DNA of 35,470 nt from Rhizobacter sp. (GTDB lineage: Bacteria > Pseudomonadota > Gammaproteobacteria > Burkholderiales > Burkholderiaceae_C), in assembly GCA_023954175.1 (NCBI GenBank), contig JAMLIM010000039.1:1-35470 (forward strand), in the 5' to 3' direction. Under the pieces are notes generated by a model. The model was not told the origin of the DNA and did not search any database. It was given only the letters and a program-made list of their open reading frames with translations. Made by a program: the position numbers and the translations under genes. Positions 26,065 to 33,548 of the stretch are shown here, piece by piece. Positions within the stretch are counted from its first letter, which is position 1; every line of letters starts with the position of its first letter.

Positions 26065-27237
26065 CTACGAAGCGGCGACCGACAGACGACCCGCATCGCG
26101 CGCCGCGGCAGTCTGGCGCGCCTGATGCGCCCTTGTCAGCAGCACGGTCATCAACACGACGATCATCGCCGCGCCGCCGGTATGCGCCACGGCTGCGACC
26201 AAGGGCCATCCGAGCACGACGTTCGACAATCCGCTCGCCAGTTGCCACAGGGCCACGCCACCGAACGCGAGCGCCCAGCGCCGCAGCGGGGGGACTTCAC
26301 CGCCCGCCCGCCAGAGGCGCCAGGCGAGCCAGGCGAGGCCCGCGAGCACGACATAGGCCATCAGCCGATGCATGTAGTGGATCGCAGTCAACGCCGCGAA
26401 CGGCAGCCAGCCGCCGTCCTTGCCTTCGCCGAGCGCGCGCCAGATCGTGAAGCCGTGATCGAAATCCATCAGCGGCCACCAGGCGCCTTGGCAGGTCGGA
26501 AAGTCCGTGCAGGCGAGCACGGCGTAGTTGGTGCTGACCCAGCCGCCGAGCGCGATCTGGATCACGCAAAGGGCGAACACCCCGAGCGCCGCGCCGTAAA
26601 GCCCGCCCGGCAGCGCCAAGGGCGCACGGCGATAGCCTTCGAGCTGTGCCGCGAGCAGCGCGAGCAGCCCGAGCCCGCCGAGCAGGTGCAGCGTCACGAT
26701 CGCGGGGTACAGCTTCATCGTCACCGTGAGCGCGCCGAAGGCACCCTGGACGGCCACCCACACGAGCGTGGCGGTCGCCCACCATGGCGAGACGCCACTG
26801 CCACCGTCACGCTTGCGGCGCCTCGCCTCGAACCAGCTCGCGATCGCGAGCACCGTGATCAGCACGCCGACGCCGGTCGCGAGATAGCGGTGGATCATCT
26901 CGACCCAGGCCTTGCCGTGCGTGACCGGGCCGCTGGGCATCGCGGTCTGCGCCGCGTGGATGTCGGCGCTGGCACCGAGCGGGCTTGCATTGCCGTAGCA
27001 ACCCGGCCAGTCAGGGCAACCGAGCCCGGAATCCGTGAGGCGCGTGAAGGCGCCGAACAGCACCAGATCGAAGGTCAGAAACAGCGTCAGCAGCGTCAAC
27101 GCGCGCAGCCGGCCGACGCTGCCCGCTTCGCGATTGCGCAGCCAGACCCACGCCAGCGGGCCGGCGGCGAGCGCGATGCCCATCAGCGCGACGCGCGCGA
27201 TCGGCGCCAGATCGTACAGAGGCTGCGCGCTGTCCAT
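26065..27237 (-). CDS. ctaA: heme A synthase, COX15/CtaA family
   Basis: The 390-residue inner-membrane protein has about eight helices in two pseudo-repeats. A cysteine pair lies in GCPDWPGC (Cys74, Cys80) and a second in ACTDFPTCQGAWWP, as in CtaA proteins with both loops. Heme-ligand histidines are suggested by MIHRYLATG, TLHLLGGLG, IHYMHRLMAY and VAHTGGAAM. It oxidises the methyl group of heme O to formyl, making heme A for the aa3 oxidase. It begins 3 bases after the SCO-like gene stop and precedes ctaB, so the heme pathway genes are in one unit. Confidence 0.95.
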   Translation of the reverse strand: MDSAQPLYDLAPIARVALMGIALAAGPLAWVWLRNREAGSVGRLRALTLLTLFLTFDLVLFGAFTRLTDSGLGCPDWPGCYGNASPLGASADIHAAQTAMPSGPVTHGKAWVEMIHRYLATGVGVLITVLAIASWFEARRRKRDGGSGVSPWWATATLVWVAVQGAFGALTVTMKLYPAIVTLHLLGGLGLLALLAAQLEGYRRAPLALPGGLYGAALGVFALCVIQIALGGWVSTNYAVLACTDFPTCQGAWWPLMDFDHGFTIWRALGEGKDGGWLPFAALTAIHYMHRLMAYVVLAGLAWLAWRLWRAGGEVPPLRRWALAFGGVALWQLASGLSNVVLGWPLVAAVAHTGGAAMIVVLMTVLLTRAHQARQTAAARDAGRLSVAAS

Positions 27238-27240
27238 GCG

Positions 27241-27963
27241 TCAACGGCCCGGCAGATCCCACGACGCCGAGGCGCGCAGCAGGCGCTCGATGTCGCGCTT
27301 GAGCTTTGGCGGGTCCGGATCGGCCGGTACGCGCATCATCCAGCGGCCCATCGGATCGACGATGTAGAGGTGCTGCTCGAGCGTGTGTCCGGCCGCCGGC
27401 GACAGCCAGCGTGCAAGCGCCTCGCGCGGCGCTCGAAGCGTCGTAACGGCAACGCCCGCCGTCGTCGCGGCGGTCACTTCGGGCCGTACCGGTGCAGCAT
27501 CGGTGACGAGCCAGACCTTGTCGACGCGATCGCGCTCCTTGCCGAGCGTCTCGCGCAGTTGGCGCTGCAGCACGAGCAGGCCCTCGCATCGCGCGTCGCA
27601 ATCCGCGCCCGCAACGACAACGAGCAGCCATTGCCCCTTGAGGGCCTCGGCCGACACCGCGCCGCCCTGCATGTCGGTGAGCGGCAGTTCGCCGGCCTCG
27701 GGCATGGGCAGCGGCGGCGAGATGAGCTCGCTGTAGTTCGCCCCGCCTTCGGGCCGCACGACATAGAAGGTGAAATACGAAGCGATGACGGGCGCCGCGC
27801 ACACGAGCAGCACGGCAAGCATCTTGATGCGCCCGCTGCGCGTGCGCGCCTGCTCGGGCAACACCGGCTCGGGGAGGCGATGCACGGTCAGCCCGACGCG
27901 GTCGAGCGCGTCCTCAGCGTGGGTCGCGGGCAAAGCGGGGGCGGATGAGTTGGTACCAGACAT
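27241..27963 (-). CDS. membrane-anchored SCO-like thioredoxin-fold protein of the oxidase assembly locus
   Basis: This 240-residue protein is usually left as hypothetical. It has one membrane helix at about residues 48-67 and then a periplasmic domain. That domain looks like a diverged SCO/thioredoxin fold: LPLTDMQGGAVSAEALKGQW resembles the strand before the active site, and CDARC (Cys122, Cys126) has the CxxxC spacing of SCO proteins. His198 in LEQHLYIVDPMGRWMMR sits where SCO has its third copper ligand. It may help load copper or reduce oxidase cysteines. ATG 27963 has AGGA 4 bases upstream, supporting a start 50 bases inside the SURF1 gene. It is followed 3 bases later by ctaA. Confidence 0.8.
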   Translation of the reverse strand: MSGTNSSAPALPATHAEDALDRVGLTVHRLPEPVLPEQARTRSGRIKMLAVLLVCAAPVIASYFTFYVVRPEGGANYSELISPPLPMPEAGELPLTDMQGGAVSAEALKGQWLLVVVAGADCDARCEGLLVLQRQLRETLGKERDRVDKVWLVTDAAPVRPEVTAATTAGVAVTTLRAPREALARWLSPAAGHTLEQHLYIVDPMGRWMMRVPADPDPPKLKRDIERLLRASASWDLPGR

Positions 27964-28642
27964 AAAGTCCTGCGATGAGGGCGCTCATGGCCCACCACTG
28001 GAAGGCGTAGCCGTAGTGGGTGTTGACGTTGAGCGCGGGGCGCGGCCAGTCACGCAACAGGCCGTCGGGCGTCGACGCGCCCTCCTGCTGCACAGAGACC
28101 GGCGCGAGTGCGACGCCGATTTCGCGCGCGTAGTGTTCAGGGTCGATATTTTGCCGGATCGGGCCGCTCGCGGCGGCTTCGAACTCATACAGCCGTGACG
28201 GCGGCGGGGCAATCCGCCCTTCGAGACGGACAAGGCCCTCGGGCGTCGCAAGCGCCGGCACCCGCGTGCGATCTTCGAAGCTGCGCGGCGCCCAGCCGCG
28301 CTGCACCAGCACCGCACCGCCTTGCCACTGAAACGGCGTGACGACGATGAAGCCGGTGCGCGAATTCAACGGCCGGTTGTCGAGGAACACGGTGCGCTCG
28401 GCAAGCCAGCGGCCTTCGAGCCGAACGCGCCGAAATTGCAGGCTGTCGTCACCCGGGCGCAGCAAATCGAGTTCATGCGCGCCGACCGGCGGCATCGCGC
28501 TGCGCGCGTCGAGGGCGGCCTGCAGCGCGGTCTTCTGCGCCGCGCGGTCCCACTGCCAGTAGCCAAGCCCGGCGCCGATACCCGTGCCGATCACGGCCGC
28601 GAACAGCAGGGTCGCGTGCGTGGCCGCACGCCTCAGATCCAC
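27914..28642 (-). CDS. SURF1-family cytochrome oxidase assembly protein
   Basis: From GTG 28642 the product is 242 residues, the normal size. It has an N-terminal helix (ATLLFAAVIGTGIGAGLGYWQW) and a C-terminal helix (WWAMSALIAGLYVWYQLIRP) flanking a periplasmic domain. Family marks are GYWQWDRAAQKTAL, RLEGRWLAERTVFLDNR, FIVVTPFQW, VQRGWAP and HYGYAFQWW. SURF1 assists heme A insertion into subunit I. The frame is open to 28936, but that part runs over the divergent DUF2909 gene, so GTG 28642 is the best available start. It leaves 33 bases to the divergent start codon. The C-terminal 50 bases overlap the next gene. Confidence 0.9.
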   Translation of the reverse strand: MDLRRAATHATLLFAAVIGTGIGAGLGYWQWDRAAQKTALQAALDARSAMPPVGAHELDLLRPGDDSLQFRRVRLEGRWLAERTVFLDNRPLNSRTGFIVVTPFQWQGGAVLVQRGWAPRSFEDRTRVPALATPEGLVRLEGRIAPPPSRLYEFEAAASGPIRQNIDPEHYAREIGVALAPVSVQQEGASTPDGLLRDWPRPALNVNTHYGYAFQWWAMSALIAGLYVWYQLIRPRFARDPR

Positions 28643-28661
28643 GCGGCGCGGGCCTCGAGCG

Positions 28662-28667
28662 GATAAT
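28662..28667 (+). promoter_or_regulatory. possible -10 box (GATAAT) for the DUF2909 gene
   Basis: GATAAT is followed by 8 bases and then the ATG at 28676, so a transcript from it would be leaderless or nearly so. No -35 hexamer is evident, and the whole divergent region toward SURF1 is only 33 bases. Weak support. Confidence 0.3.
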
Positions 28668-28675
28668 CGCTGCGC

Positions 28676-28897
28676 ATGAAATTCGCGATCGGCATCGTTC
28701 TCGTCCTGATCCTGTCGGCGCTCGCCGTGGCCGGCGTTGCGATGCTGCGTGGCGGACGAGAAGGCGAGCCCAAGCGCCACACCATGATGCACGCACTCGC
28801 CTGGCGCATCGGCCTGTCGGTGCTGCTCTTCGTCTGCCTGCTGGTCGCCTACTGGTTCGGGTGGATCCAGCCGACTGGCCTGCCGCTGAATCGCTAG
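28676..28897 (+). CDS. DUF2909 twin-transmembrane small protein
   Basis: The 73-residue protein has two hydrophobic helices (about residues 4-24 and 44-65) joined by a charged loop (RGGREGEPKRHTMMHALAWR). This matches the small proteins called DUF2909 or twin transmembrane proteins that sit beside cytochrome oxidase genes in Burkholderiales. It is an inner-membrane protein, perhaps an oxidase accessory, but no function is established to my knowledge. It is divergent from SURF1 and has no ribosome site before its ATG. Confidence 0.85.
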   Translation: MKFAIGIVLVLILSALAVAGVAMLRGGREGEPKRHTMMHALAWRIGLSVLLFVCLLVAYWFGWIQPTGLPLNR

Positions 28898-28977
28898 CCA
28901 GTCACAGGACAACTCGTCGCCTGCCCGGAAAGGCATTGTAGGGCTCGACCCGGCGAAACTCGGGTAGCCTCAAAAGC

Positions 28978-29004
28978 AAACGGGAGCCCGATGGGCTCCC
29001 GTTT
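28978..29004 (-). terminator. strong intrinsic terminator downstream of the PEP-CTERM gene
   Basis: A perfect 12-base-pair stem (AAACGGGAGCCC at 28978-28989 with GGGCTCCCGTTT at 28993-29004) closes on a 3-base loop. On the minus strand it is followed by a T-rich run (TTTGCTTTTG), about 45 bases after the PEP-CTERM stop. On the plus strand it may also stop transcripts from the DUF2909 gene, though the T-run there is only three bases. Confidence 0.9.
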
Positions 29005-29049
29005 GTCGGACTACAGCACCACGCGCAGAACGCGCGCGAGCGGGTGGCG

Positions 29050-29745
29050 TCAGTCGCGTTGGCGCCGGCGCGCAGCGTACGCGAGACCCATCAGACCCAG
29101 GCCGAACAGGGCGTAGGTCGAAGGCTCTGGCACGCCCGGAACCGCACTGCCAAACGTCACGTCGTCGAACACGATGTAATTGGCGGTGCCGGCGAACGAG
29201 ATCGACTTCGCAACACCCGCGAAGTTGACACCCGCCGCGACGAACGGGCAGTAGCCCGCGTTGTAGGCCGCATCGCAGGTGCTCGGGGTCAACCCGAGAT
29301 TCAGGGTGGCGAGGATATTGCCGGTACCGTTGAGCCCGTCGTAGACGCTGACGCTGCCCGGCGTGTTGGGCGCGGCATAGTTGAACGAGAAGCCGGTGTC
29401 GAACCCGGCTGCATAGTTCATGTACGTTTCCGGCCCATTCAGCCAGAACAGAGCGCCCAACTCGGATCCAGGCGCGAAGCCCCCGCGTGACGTGTTGGAG
29501 CACACGACGCCTGGCGTGTTCAGGCAGATCGCCAGCGCGTTGTCGGTGAATTCGACACCGTAGTTCGTGCCGCTCGTGCCGTCGCTGCTCATGCCGCCGT
29601 TGTAGAAGTCATAGATGTTGGCAAAGCCCGACGGATAAGTCGCGTTGATGCCTTCGAAATTGAGCACGACTGTCGCGGCATTCGCCGAACCGAATGCCCA
29701 GAGGAAGCCGGCAGCTATCGCCGACAGTTTGTAAGTGACCTTCAT
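29050..29745 (-). CDS. PEP-CTERM sorting-domain exported protein
   Basis: This 231-residue secreted protein has a signal peptide (residues 1-23, ending GSANA). The body contains FYNGGMSSDGTSGTNYGVEF, a pattern I recall in a family of PEP-CTERM proteins. The C-terminus has VPEPS, a hydrophobic helix (TYALFGLGLMGLAYA) and the basic tail ARRRQRD, the exosortase sorting signal. It should be cut and transferred at the inner membrane by an exosortase, then go to the surface or matrix. Four cysteines outside the signal could form disulfides. The start is ATG 29745 with AAGGAG 8 bases upstream, although the frame is open to 31173. It is less GC-rich than its neighbours (32 of 60 bases G or C at 29581-29640). 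Confidence 0.93.
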   Translation of the reverse strand: MKVTYKLSAIAAGFLWAFGSANAATVVLNFEGINATYPSGFANIYDFYNGGMSSDGTSGTNYGVEFTDNALAICLNTPGVVCSNTSRGGFAPGSELGALFWLNGPETYMNYAAGFDTGFSFNYAAPNTPGSVSVYDGLNGTGNILATLNLGLTPSTCDAAYNAGYCPFVAAGVNFAGVAKSISFAGTANYIVFDDVTFGSAVPGVPEPSTYALFGLGLMGLAYAARRRQRD

Positions 29746-30048
29746 CGAGATGCTCCTTGAGTGAGTTTCCTGCCTACCGAGGCTCCCCAGCAACCTTGTT
29801 CCCAAGCATGCCCCCAAGAGCCATGGGGGAATCGTAGTCGTGTAGACGGTCGTCCAACACCCCTCATTCGTGGGGCCATTGCGGTTGGGCGCTCGCATGG
29901 AGCCACGCAATGCGCAGGCACATGGGCACAGCAACCCCGCGGTCCGGAACATAGAATTCGACGGTGCGTCAGCATGGGTTGGTACGGCGGAAAGCAAAGC
30001 GCCCGGCGTCCCTTTCCTGGTCGCTGCCGTCTCCCGTGGAGCCCGCAG
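29746..30048. promoter_or_regulatory. 303-base divergent control region between the PEP-CTERM and sulfotransferase genes
   Basis: The region holds no gene. Near the PEP-CTERM side is a sigma-54-like element (29789-29805). Upstream of it are two similar inverted repeats: CCCCC, 9 bases, GGGGG (29811-29829), and CCCC, 8 bases, GGGG (29860-29875), about 47 bases apart. A third (CGCAT with ATGCG, 29894-29914) is weaker. They could bind an activator or be RNA hairpins. No clear promoter toward the sulfotransferase was found. Confidence 0.5.
29789..29805 (-). promoter_or_regulatory. candidate sigma-54 (-24/-12) promoter of the PEP-CTERM gene
   Basis: On the minus strand the element reads TTGG, then 9 bases, then TTGCT. 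The -24 GG and -12 GC pairs have the required 10 bases between them, and TTGG and TTGCT fit the consensus; the middle CACG is only partly matched. Start of transcription would be near 29778, with a leader of about 33 bases containing AAGGAG. No competing sigma-70 promoter was seen. Confidence 0.5.
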
Positions 30049-31656
30049 ATGCATTCCACTGAACGCGAGGCACAGATCGAGGCGCTGGCCGAGGTCCGCG
30101 AAGCCGCAACCCGCGGTGAATTGACGGCTGCCCACGAGCTCGCTCTTGCAGCGAAGCGCTGGGTCGAACAGCCCGGAGTGATGCAGCGCGTGCTGAACGA
30201 CCTCGAACGCGAGACCGGATTCCGGCCCGGAGCATCGGCCGCGCCGGAAGTCTGGCGGCGCTATGGCGGCCTGTCGGCGCGCGCGGGCAATCTCGCGGAC
30301 GCCCAGGTAGCGCTCGATCTGGCGTTGGCGCTCGAACCCGACGTCTACCGCACCAGGATCGATGCCGGGACCGTGGCGTTCATGCGCGCCGAATTGCCTA
30401 CCGCGCAGCTTCACTTCGAGCGCGCCGCGGCCCTGAAGCCCGCTGAGCCCGAGCCACTCGCATCGCTGGCGGCGGTCGCCGCCCGGCAGCAGCGCCATGG
30501 CGACGCGCGGGAACTGGCCGAGCGGGCGCTGGCGCTCCGCCCCGGTCTGGTCACTGCCCACATGGCGATCGCGCGCGCGGATCTGCTCGAGGGCCTCGCC
30601 GCCCGCGCCGAGGCACGGATGTCGGAATTGCTCGCGTCTTCTGCCCTCAACGAAGCCCAGCGCATCGGCGCCCTCGATCTGCGCGCCGACGCCCTCGATG
30701 CGCTCGACCGGCCAGCCGACGCCTTTGCCAACTACACGAGCCGCAACGCCATACTCGAACGCATCAACGCGCCGCGCGTCGCTGCGGAACTGCGTGAACG
30801 CAGCATCGACCAGGCACGCCGGCTTGCGCGCTGGTTCGAGTCGGCCCCGCCCGAGCCGTGGCGAACGAAGCCCGGCGCCGACAAGGTGCGGGTGGTACGA
30901 GAGCACGTGTTCCTGATGGGTTTCCCGCGCTCGGGCACGACACTGCTCGAGAAGACACTGGCTTGCCACCCCGACATCTCCACGCTCGAGGAGGTCGATC
31001 ACCTGTCTGCTGCAGCAGGGGGGTTGCTCGCCAGCGACGCCGCACTGCGCCAACTGGCGAACCTGAATCCCACCCAGGCCGATGCCATCCGCGAGGCCTA
31101 CTGGCGAGGCGTCGAGACCTCGGTCGGCACTTCGCTGTCCGGGCGAATACTGGTCGACAAGTTGCCGCTGCACACCATCGCAATGCCGCTGATCGCCCGA
31201 ATTTTCCCGGACGCGAAGATCCTGTTCGGGCTGCGCGACCCGCGCGACGTCGTGCTGAGCTGTTTCAGGCGACGCTTCCAGGTCAACGCCGCGATGTTCG
31301 AGCTCCTGACGCTGGAAGGCGCGGCTCGCTACTACGCGGCCGTCATGTCACTCGCGCGGCAATATCGATCGCTGCTGCCACTCGAGGTGCACGAAGTTCG
31401 CCATGAAGCGATGGTTGCCGATTTCGAAGGCGAGGCGCGCAAGACGCTGGCGTTCGTCGGGGCGGAGTGGAACCCTGCCGTCCACGGCTTCGCGGAACGG
31501 GCGCGGGCGCGAGCTGTCACGCCCAGCGATCTTCAGCTCACGCGTGGTCTCAATGCCGACGGATTGGGTCAGTGGCGCCGCTACGAGGCCTCACTCGCGC
31601 CTGCAATGGAAATCATTGAGCCCTGGATCACCCACTACGGGTACGCCCAAGCCTGA
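30049..31656 (+). CDS. TPR-repeat sulfotransferase family protein
   Basis: This 535-residue protein has an alpha-helical N-terminal half with TPR-like repeats (about residues 60-230, for example AELPTAQLHFERAAALKP and GDARELAERALALRP). The C-terminal sulfotransferase domain starts near residue 285. The PAPS 5'-phosphosulfate loop is FPRSGTTLLEKTL (about 291-303) and the 3'-phosphate site is RDPRDVVLSCF (about 396-406). It would transfer sulfate from PAPS to a glycan, protein or small molecule, probably in the cytoplasm as no signal peptide is visible. ATG 30049 has GTGGAG about 9 bases upstream; the frame is open further but without family similarity. It is divergent from the PEP-CTERM gene and converges on ctaE. 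The acceptor is unknown. Confidence 0.88.
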   Translation: MHSTEREAQIEALAEVREAATRGELTAAHELALAAKRWVEQPGVMQRVLNDLERETGFRPGASAAPEVWRRYGGLSARAGNLADAQVALDLALALEPDVYRTRIDAGTVAFMRAELPTAQLHFERAAALKPAEPEPLASLAAVAARQQRHGDARELAERALALRPGLVTAHMAIARADLLEGLAARAEARMSELLASSALNEAQRIGALDLRADALDALDRPADAFANYTSRNAILERINAPRVAAELRERSIDQARRLARWFESAPPEPWRTKPGADKVRVVREHVFLMGFPRSGTTLLEKTLACHPDISTLEEVDHLSAAAGGLLASDAALRQLANLNPTQADAIREAYWRGVETSVGTSLSGRILVDKLPLHTIAMPLIARIFPDAKILFGLRDPRDVVLSCFRRRFQVNAAMFELLTLEGAARYYAAVMSLARQYRSLLPLEVHEVRHEAMVADFEGEARKTLAFVGAEWNPAVHGFAERARARAVTPSDLQLTRGLNADGLGQWRRYEASLAPAMEIIEPWITHYGYAQA

Positions 31657-31719
31657 CTGTCCGCCAGCGCGGAACGCCGCCTCGGCCGCGCTCCCGCTGC
31701 TCGCGACAGCCGCGACCCG
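31657..31719. other. convergent gap between sulfotransferase and ctaE
   Basis: These 63 bases are GC-rich and contain only imperfect short hairpins without a T-tract. Nothing can be assigned. Confidence 0.3.
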
Positions 31720-32604
31720 TCAGAGCCAGTAGATGACGATGTAGAGCCCGAGCCAGACGACGTCGACGAAGTGCCAGTACCAGGCCGCACCCTCGAAGCC
31801 GAAATGGCGCTCGGGCGTGAAGTGGCCCTTCTTCAGGCGCAGCGTGATGAAGAACAGCATCAGCATGCCGACGAACACGTGAAAGCCGTGAAAGCCGGTC
31901 AGCATGAAAAACGTCGTGCCGTACGCGCCGGAGTCGAGCCGCAGGTTGAGCTCGCTGTAGGCGTGCGTGTACTCATAGCCCTGCACGATCAGGAAGGTCA
32001 GGCCGAGCAGGACGGTCGCCCACATGAAGCCGATGCACTTGCTGCGCTTGTTGGCGAGCAGCGCGTGGTGCGCGATCGTGATCGTGACGCCCGAGCTCAG
32101 CAGCAAGGCGGTGTTGATCGTCGGCAGCGGCCACGGACCCATGGTCGTGAACGCCGCGACGGTGCCGGCGGGCGACGCGGTGAGGCCGGCCTGCACGCTC
32201 GGCCAGATGCCCTTGAAATCGGGCCACAGCAGCGCATTCTCGATGCTGCCCAGGTTGGGCACCGAGTGCACCCGCAGCCAGAACAACGCGCCGAAGAAGG
32301 CGCCGAAGAACATCACCTCCGAGAAGATGAACCAGCTCATGCTCCAGCGGTAGGACGCGTCGACGCGGTCGCTGTAGAGGCCGCTCTGGCTCTCGGCGAT
32401 CGAGGTGCGGAACCACTGCTGCAGCGTGAACAGCCACAGCGCGAGGCCGAAGAAGAGCGAGTACGCCCCCCAGTCGTGCCCGTTGATCCACATGGCGGCG
32501 CCGAGGATCACGAAGAAGAAGCCGATCGCCGTCGTGACCGGGAAGCGCGAGGGTTCCGGGATGAAGTAGTAAGGCTGTTGCCCTGGCGTAGTCGCTGCCG
32601 ACAT
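31720..32604 (-). CDS. ctaE: cytochrome c oxidase subunit III
   Basis: The 294-residue protein has seven hydrophobic helices. Family marks include WPVTTAIGFFFVILGAAMW-like helix 1 (here PSRFPVTTAIGFF), WRTSI-like QQWFRTSIAESQ, SEVMFFGAFFGALFW with the conserved Glu in the membrane, and the C-terminal TGFHGFHVFVGM and AAWYWHFVDVVWLGLYIVIY. It is a core subunit of the aa3 oxidase in the inner membrane and stabilises proton uptake. ATG 32604 has AGGAG about 10 bases upstream. It is 64 bases after the DUF2970 gene and ends the structural operon. Confidence 0.97.
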   Translation of the reverse strand: MSAATTPGQQPYYFIPEPSRFPVTTAIGFFFVILGAAMWINGHDWGAYSLFFGLALWLFTLQQWFRTSIAESQSGLYSDRVDASYRWSMSWFIFSEVMFFGAFFGALFWLRVHSVPNLGSIENALLWPDFKGIWPSVQAGLTASPAGTVAAFTTMGPWPLPTINTALLLSSGVTITIAHHALLANKRSKCIGFMWATVLLGLTFLIVQGYEYTHAYSELNLRLDSGAYGTTFFMLTGFHGFHVFVGMLMLFFITLRLKKGHFTPERHFGFEGAAWYWHFVDVVWLGLYIVIYWL

Positions 32605-32668
32605 ATCGTTCTCTCCTGCAGATCAGTTTCGTTTGCGGATCACGGGGCTTCGGGCCGCGCGATCGTGT

Positions 32669-32908
32669 TCAGCCATTCGCGCCAGCGACGCCGCTGGCGA
32701 TCACCCAATTGACAAGCACGACGAGCGCGACGATGAACGCGACCCCGCCGATCACCCCCGCGATGATCACATGCACCGGATTGAGCTGATTCAGGTCGCG
32801 CTCATAGGCCGATGACTTGCGAATGCCGAAGAACGACCACGCGACCGCTTTCATCGTCTGCACGAACGAGCCCTTGCGCGCGACCGCATCCTTGAGCGGC
32901 GCCGTCAT
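32669..32908 (-). CDS. DUF2970 small membrane protein
   Basis: From ATG 32908 the product is 79 residues: a polar N-terminus (KGSFVQTMKAVAWSFFGIR), the motif LNQLNPVHVI and one membrane helix (IIAGVIGGVAFIVALVVLVNWVIA). This is the DUF2970 family found between ctaG and ctaE in Betaproteobacteria; its role is not known to me beyond this linkage. The start overlaps the ctaG stop as ATGA. The open frame extends to 33265, but that part merely reads ctaG in another frame. Confidence 0.88.
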   Translation of the reverse strand: MTAPLKDAVARKGSFVQTMKAVAWSFFGIRKSSAYERDLNQLNPVHVIIAGVIGGVAFIVALVVLVNWVIASGVAGANG

Positions 32909-33540
32909 GTCCCGGGCCTCACGGCCGCAAGTGCGGCCTGCTGGCGGGCATCGGGCGCGGCAGGCACCCTGCCGCCGACCTCGAAGAAGGTGTAGGACAG
33001 GGTGATCGTCTTCACGTCCTTCGACAGCTTCGGGTCGATCACGAACACCACGGGCCAACTCCTGGACTCGCCCGGCGCAAGCGTCTGTTCGGTGAAGCAG
33101 AAGCACTCCAGCTTGTTGAAATAGGGCTCGGCCTGCTTGGGCGCATAGCTCGGGATCGCCTGCGCGACCATCGCGCGCGGCTGCACGTTCCGGAACTCGT
33201 ACATCACCGTCACGAGTTCGCCCGGATGGACGTCGACCGAGCGCTGCGCCGGCTTGAACTCCCACGGGCCGCGCGCGTTGGCATCGAACTCGACGCTGAT
33301 CGTGCGGCTCAGGTCGACCTGGGTGCTGACCGCATCCGCACCGGTGGCAAAGCTGGCGGCCCGGCGCTCCGAGATCGACAGCACGTTGATGCCGAGCTGG
33401 TTGCAGATCGCGCGATAGACCGGCACGAGCGCATAGCCGAAGGCGAACATCAACACTGCGATGACGCCGAGTTTGCCCACCATGCGCAGGTTGTCCCGAC
33501 GCAGGAGCGCGTTGGCGGTGTCGGCGTTCGGGCGCGTCAT
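32905..33540 (-). CDS. ctaG: cytochrome c oxidase copper-insertion protein CtaG/Cox11
   Basis: The 211-residue protein has an N-terminal membrane helix (residues 21-43, ending VPVYRAICNQLG) and a periplasmic beta domain. The copper-binding pair is CFCF (Cys146, Cys148) in KLECFCFTEQTL, and Cys46 lies just after the helix as in Cox11. FDANARGPWEFKP and YFNKL are further family marks. It delivers copper to the CuB centre of subunit I. It is 8 bases downstream of the 47-residue peptide gene and overlaps the DUF2970 start. Confidence 0.96.
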   Translation of the reverse strand: MTRPNADTANALLRRDNLRMVGKLGVIAVLMFAFGYALVPVYRAICNQLGINVLSISERRAASFATGADAVSTQVDLSRTISVEFDANARGPWEFKPAQRSVDVHPGELVTVMYEFRNVQPRAMVAQAIPSYAPKQAEPYFNKLECFCFTEQTLAPGESRSWPVVFVIDPKLSKDVKTITLSYTFFEVGGRVPAAPDARQQAALAAVRPGT

Positions 33541-33548
33541 CTGGCGCG

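Noticed and set aside
25040-26248. Upstream extension of the sco frame, suggesting a fused protein
   Set aside because: The extension reads ctaB in another frame. The lipoprotein signal and GTGA overlap place the start at 25039.
25057-27948. Plus-strand open frame of over 900 codons opposite ctaB and ctaA
   Set aside because: Composition is charged and repetitive, with no recognisable motif, and it covers three well-supported membrane and assembly genes on the other strand.
29746-31173. Upstream extension of the PEP-CTERM frame
   Set aside because: It runs antisense through the sulfotransferase gene. The signal peptide and AAGGAG at 29745 fix the true start.
32909-33265. Longer DUF2970 protein starting at 33265
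   Set aside because: The extra residues are an out-of-frame reading of ctaG, which has a clear CFCF copper motif in its own frame.
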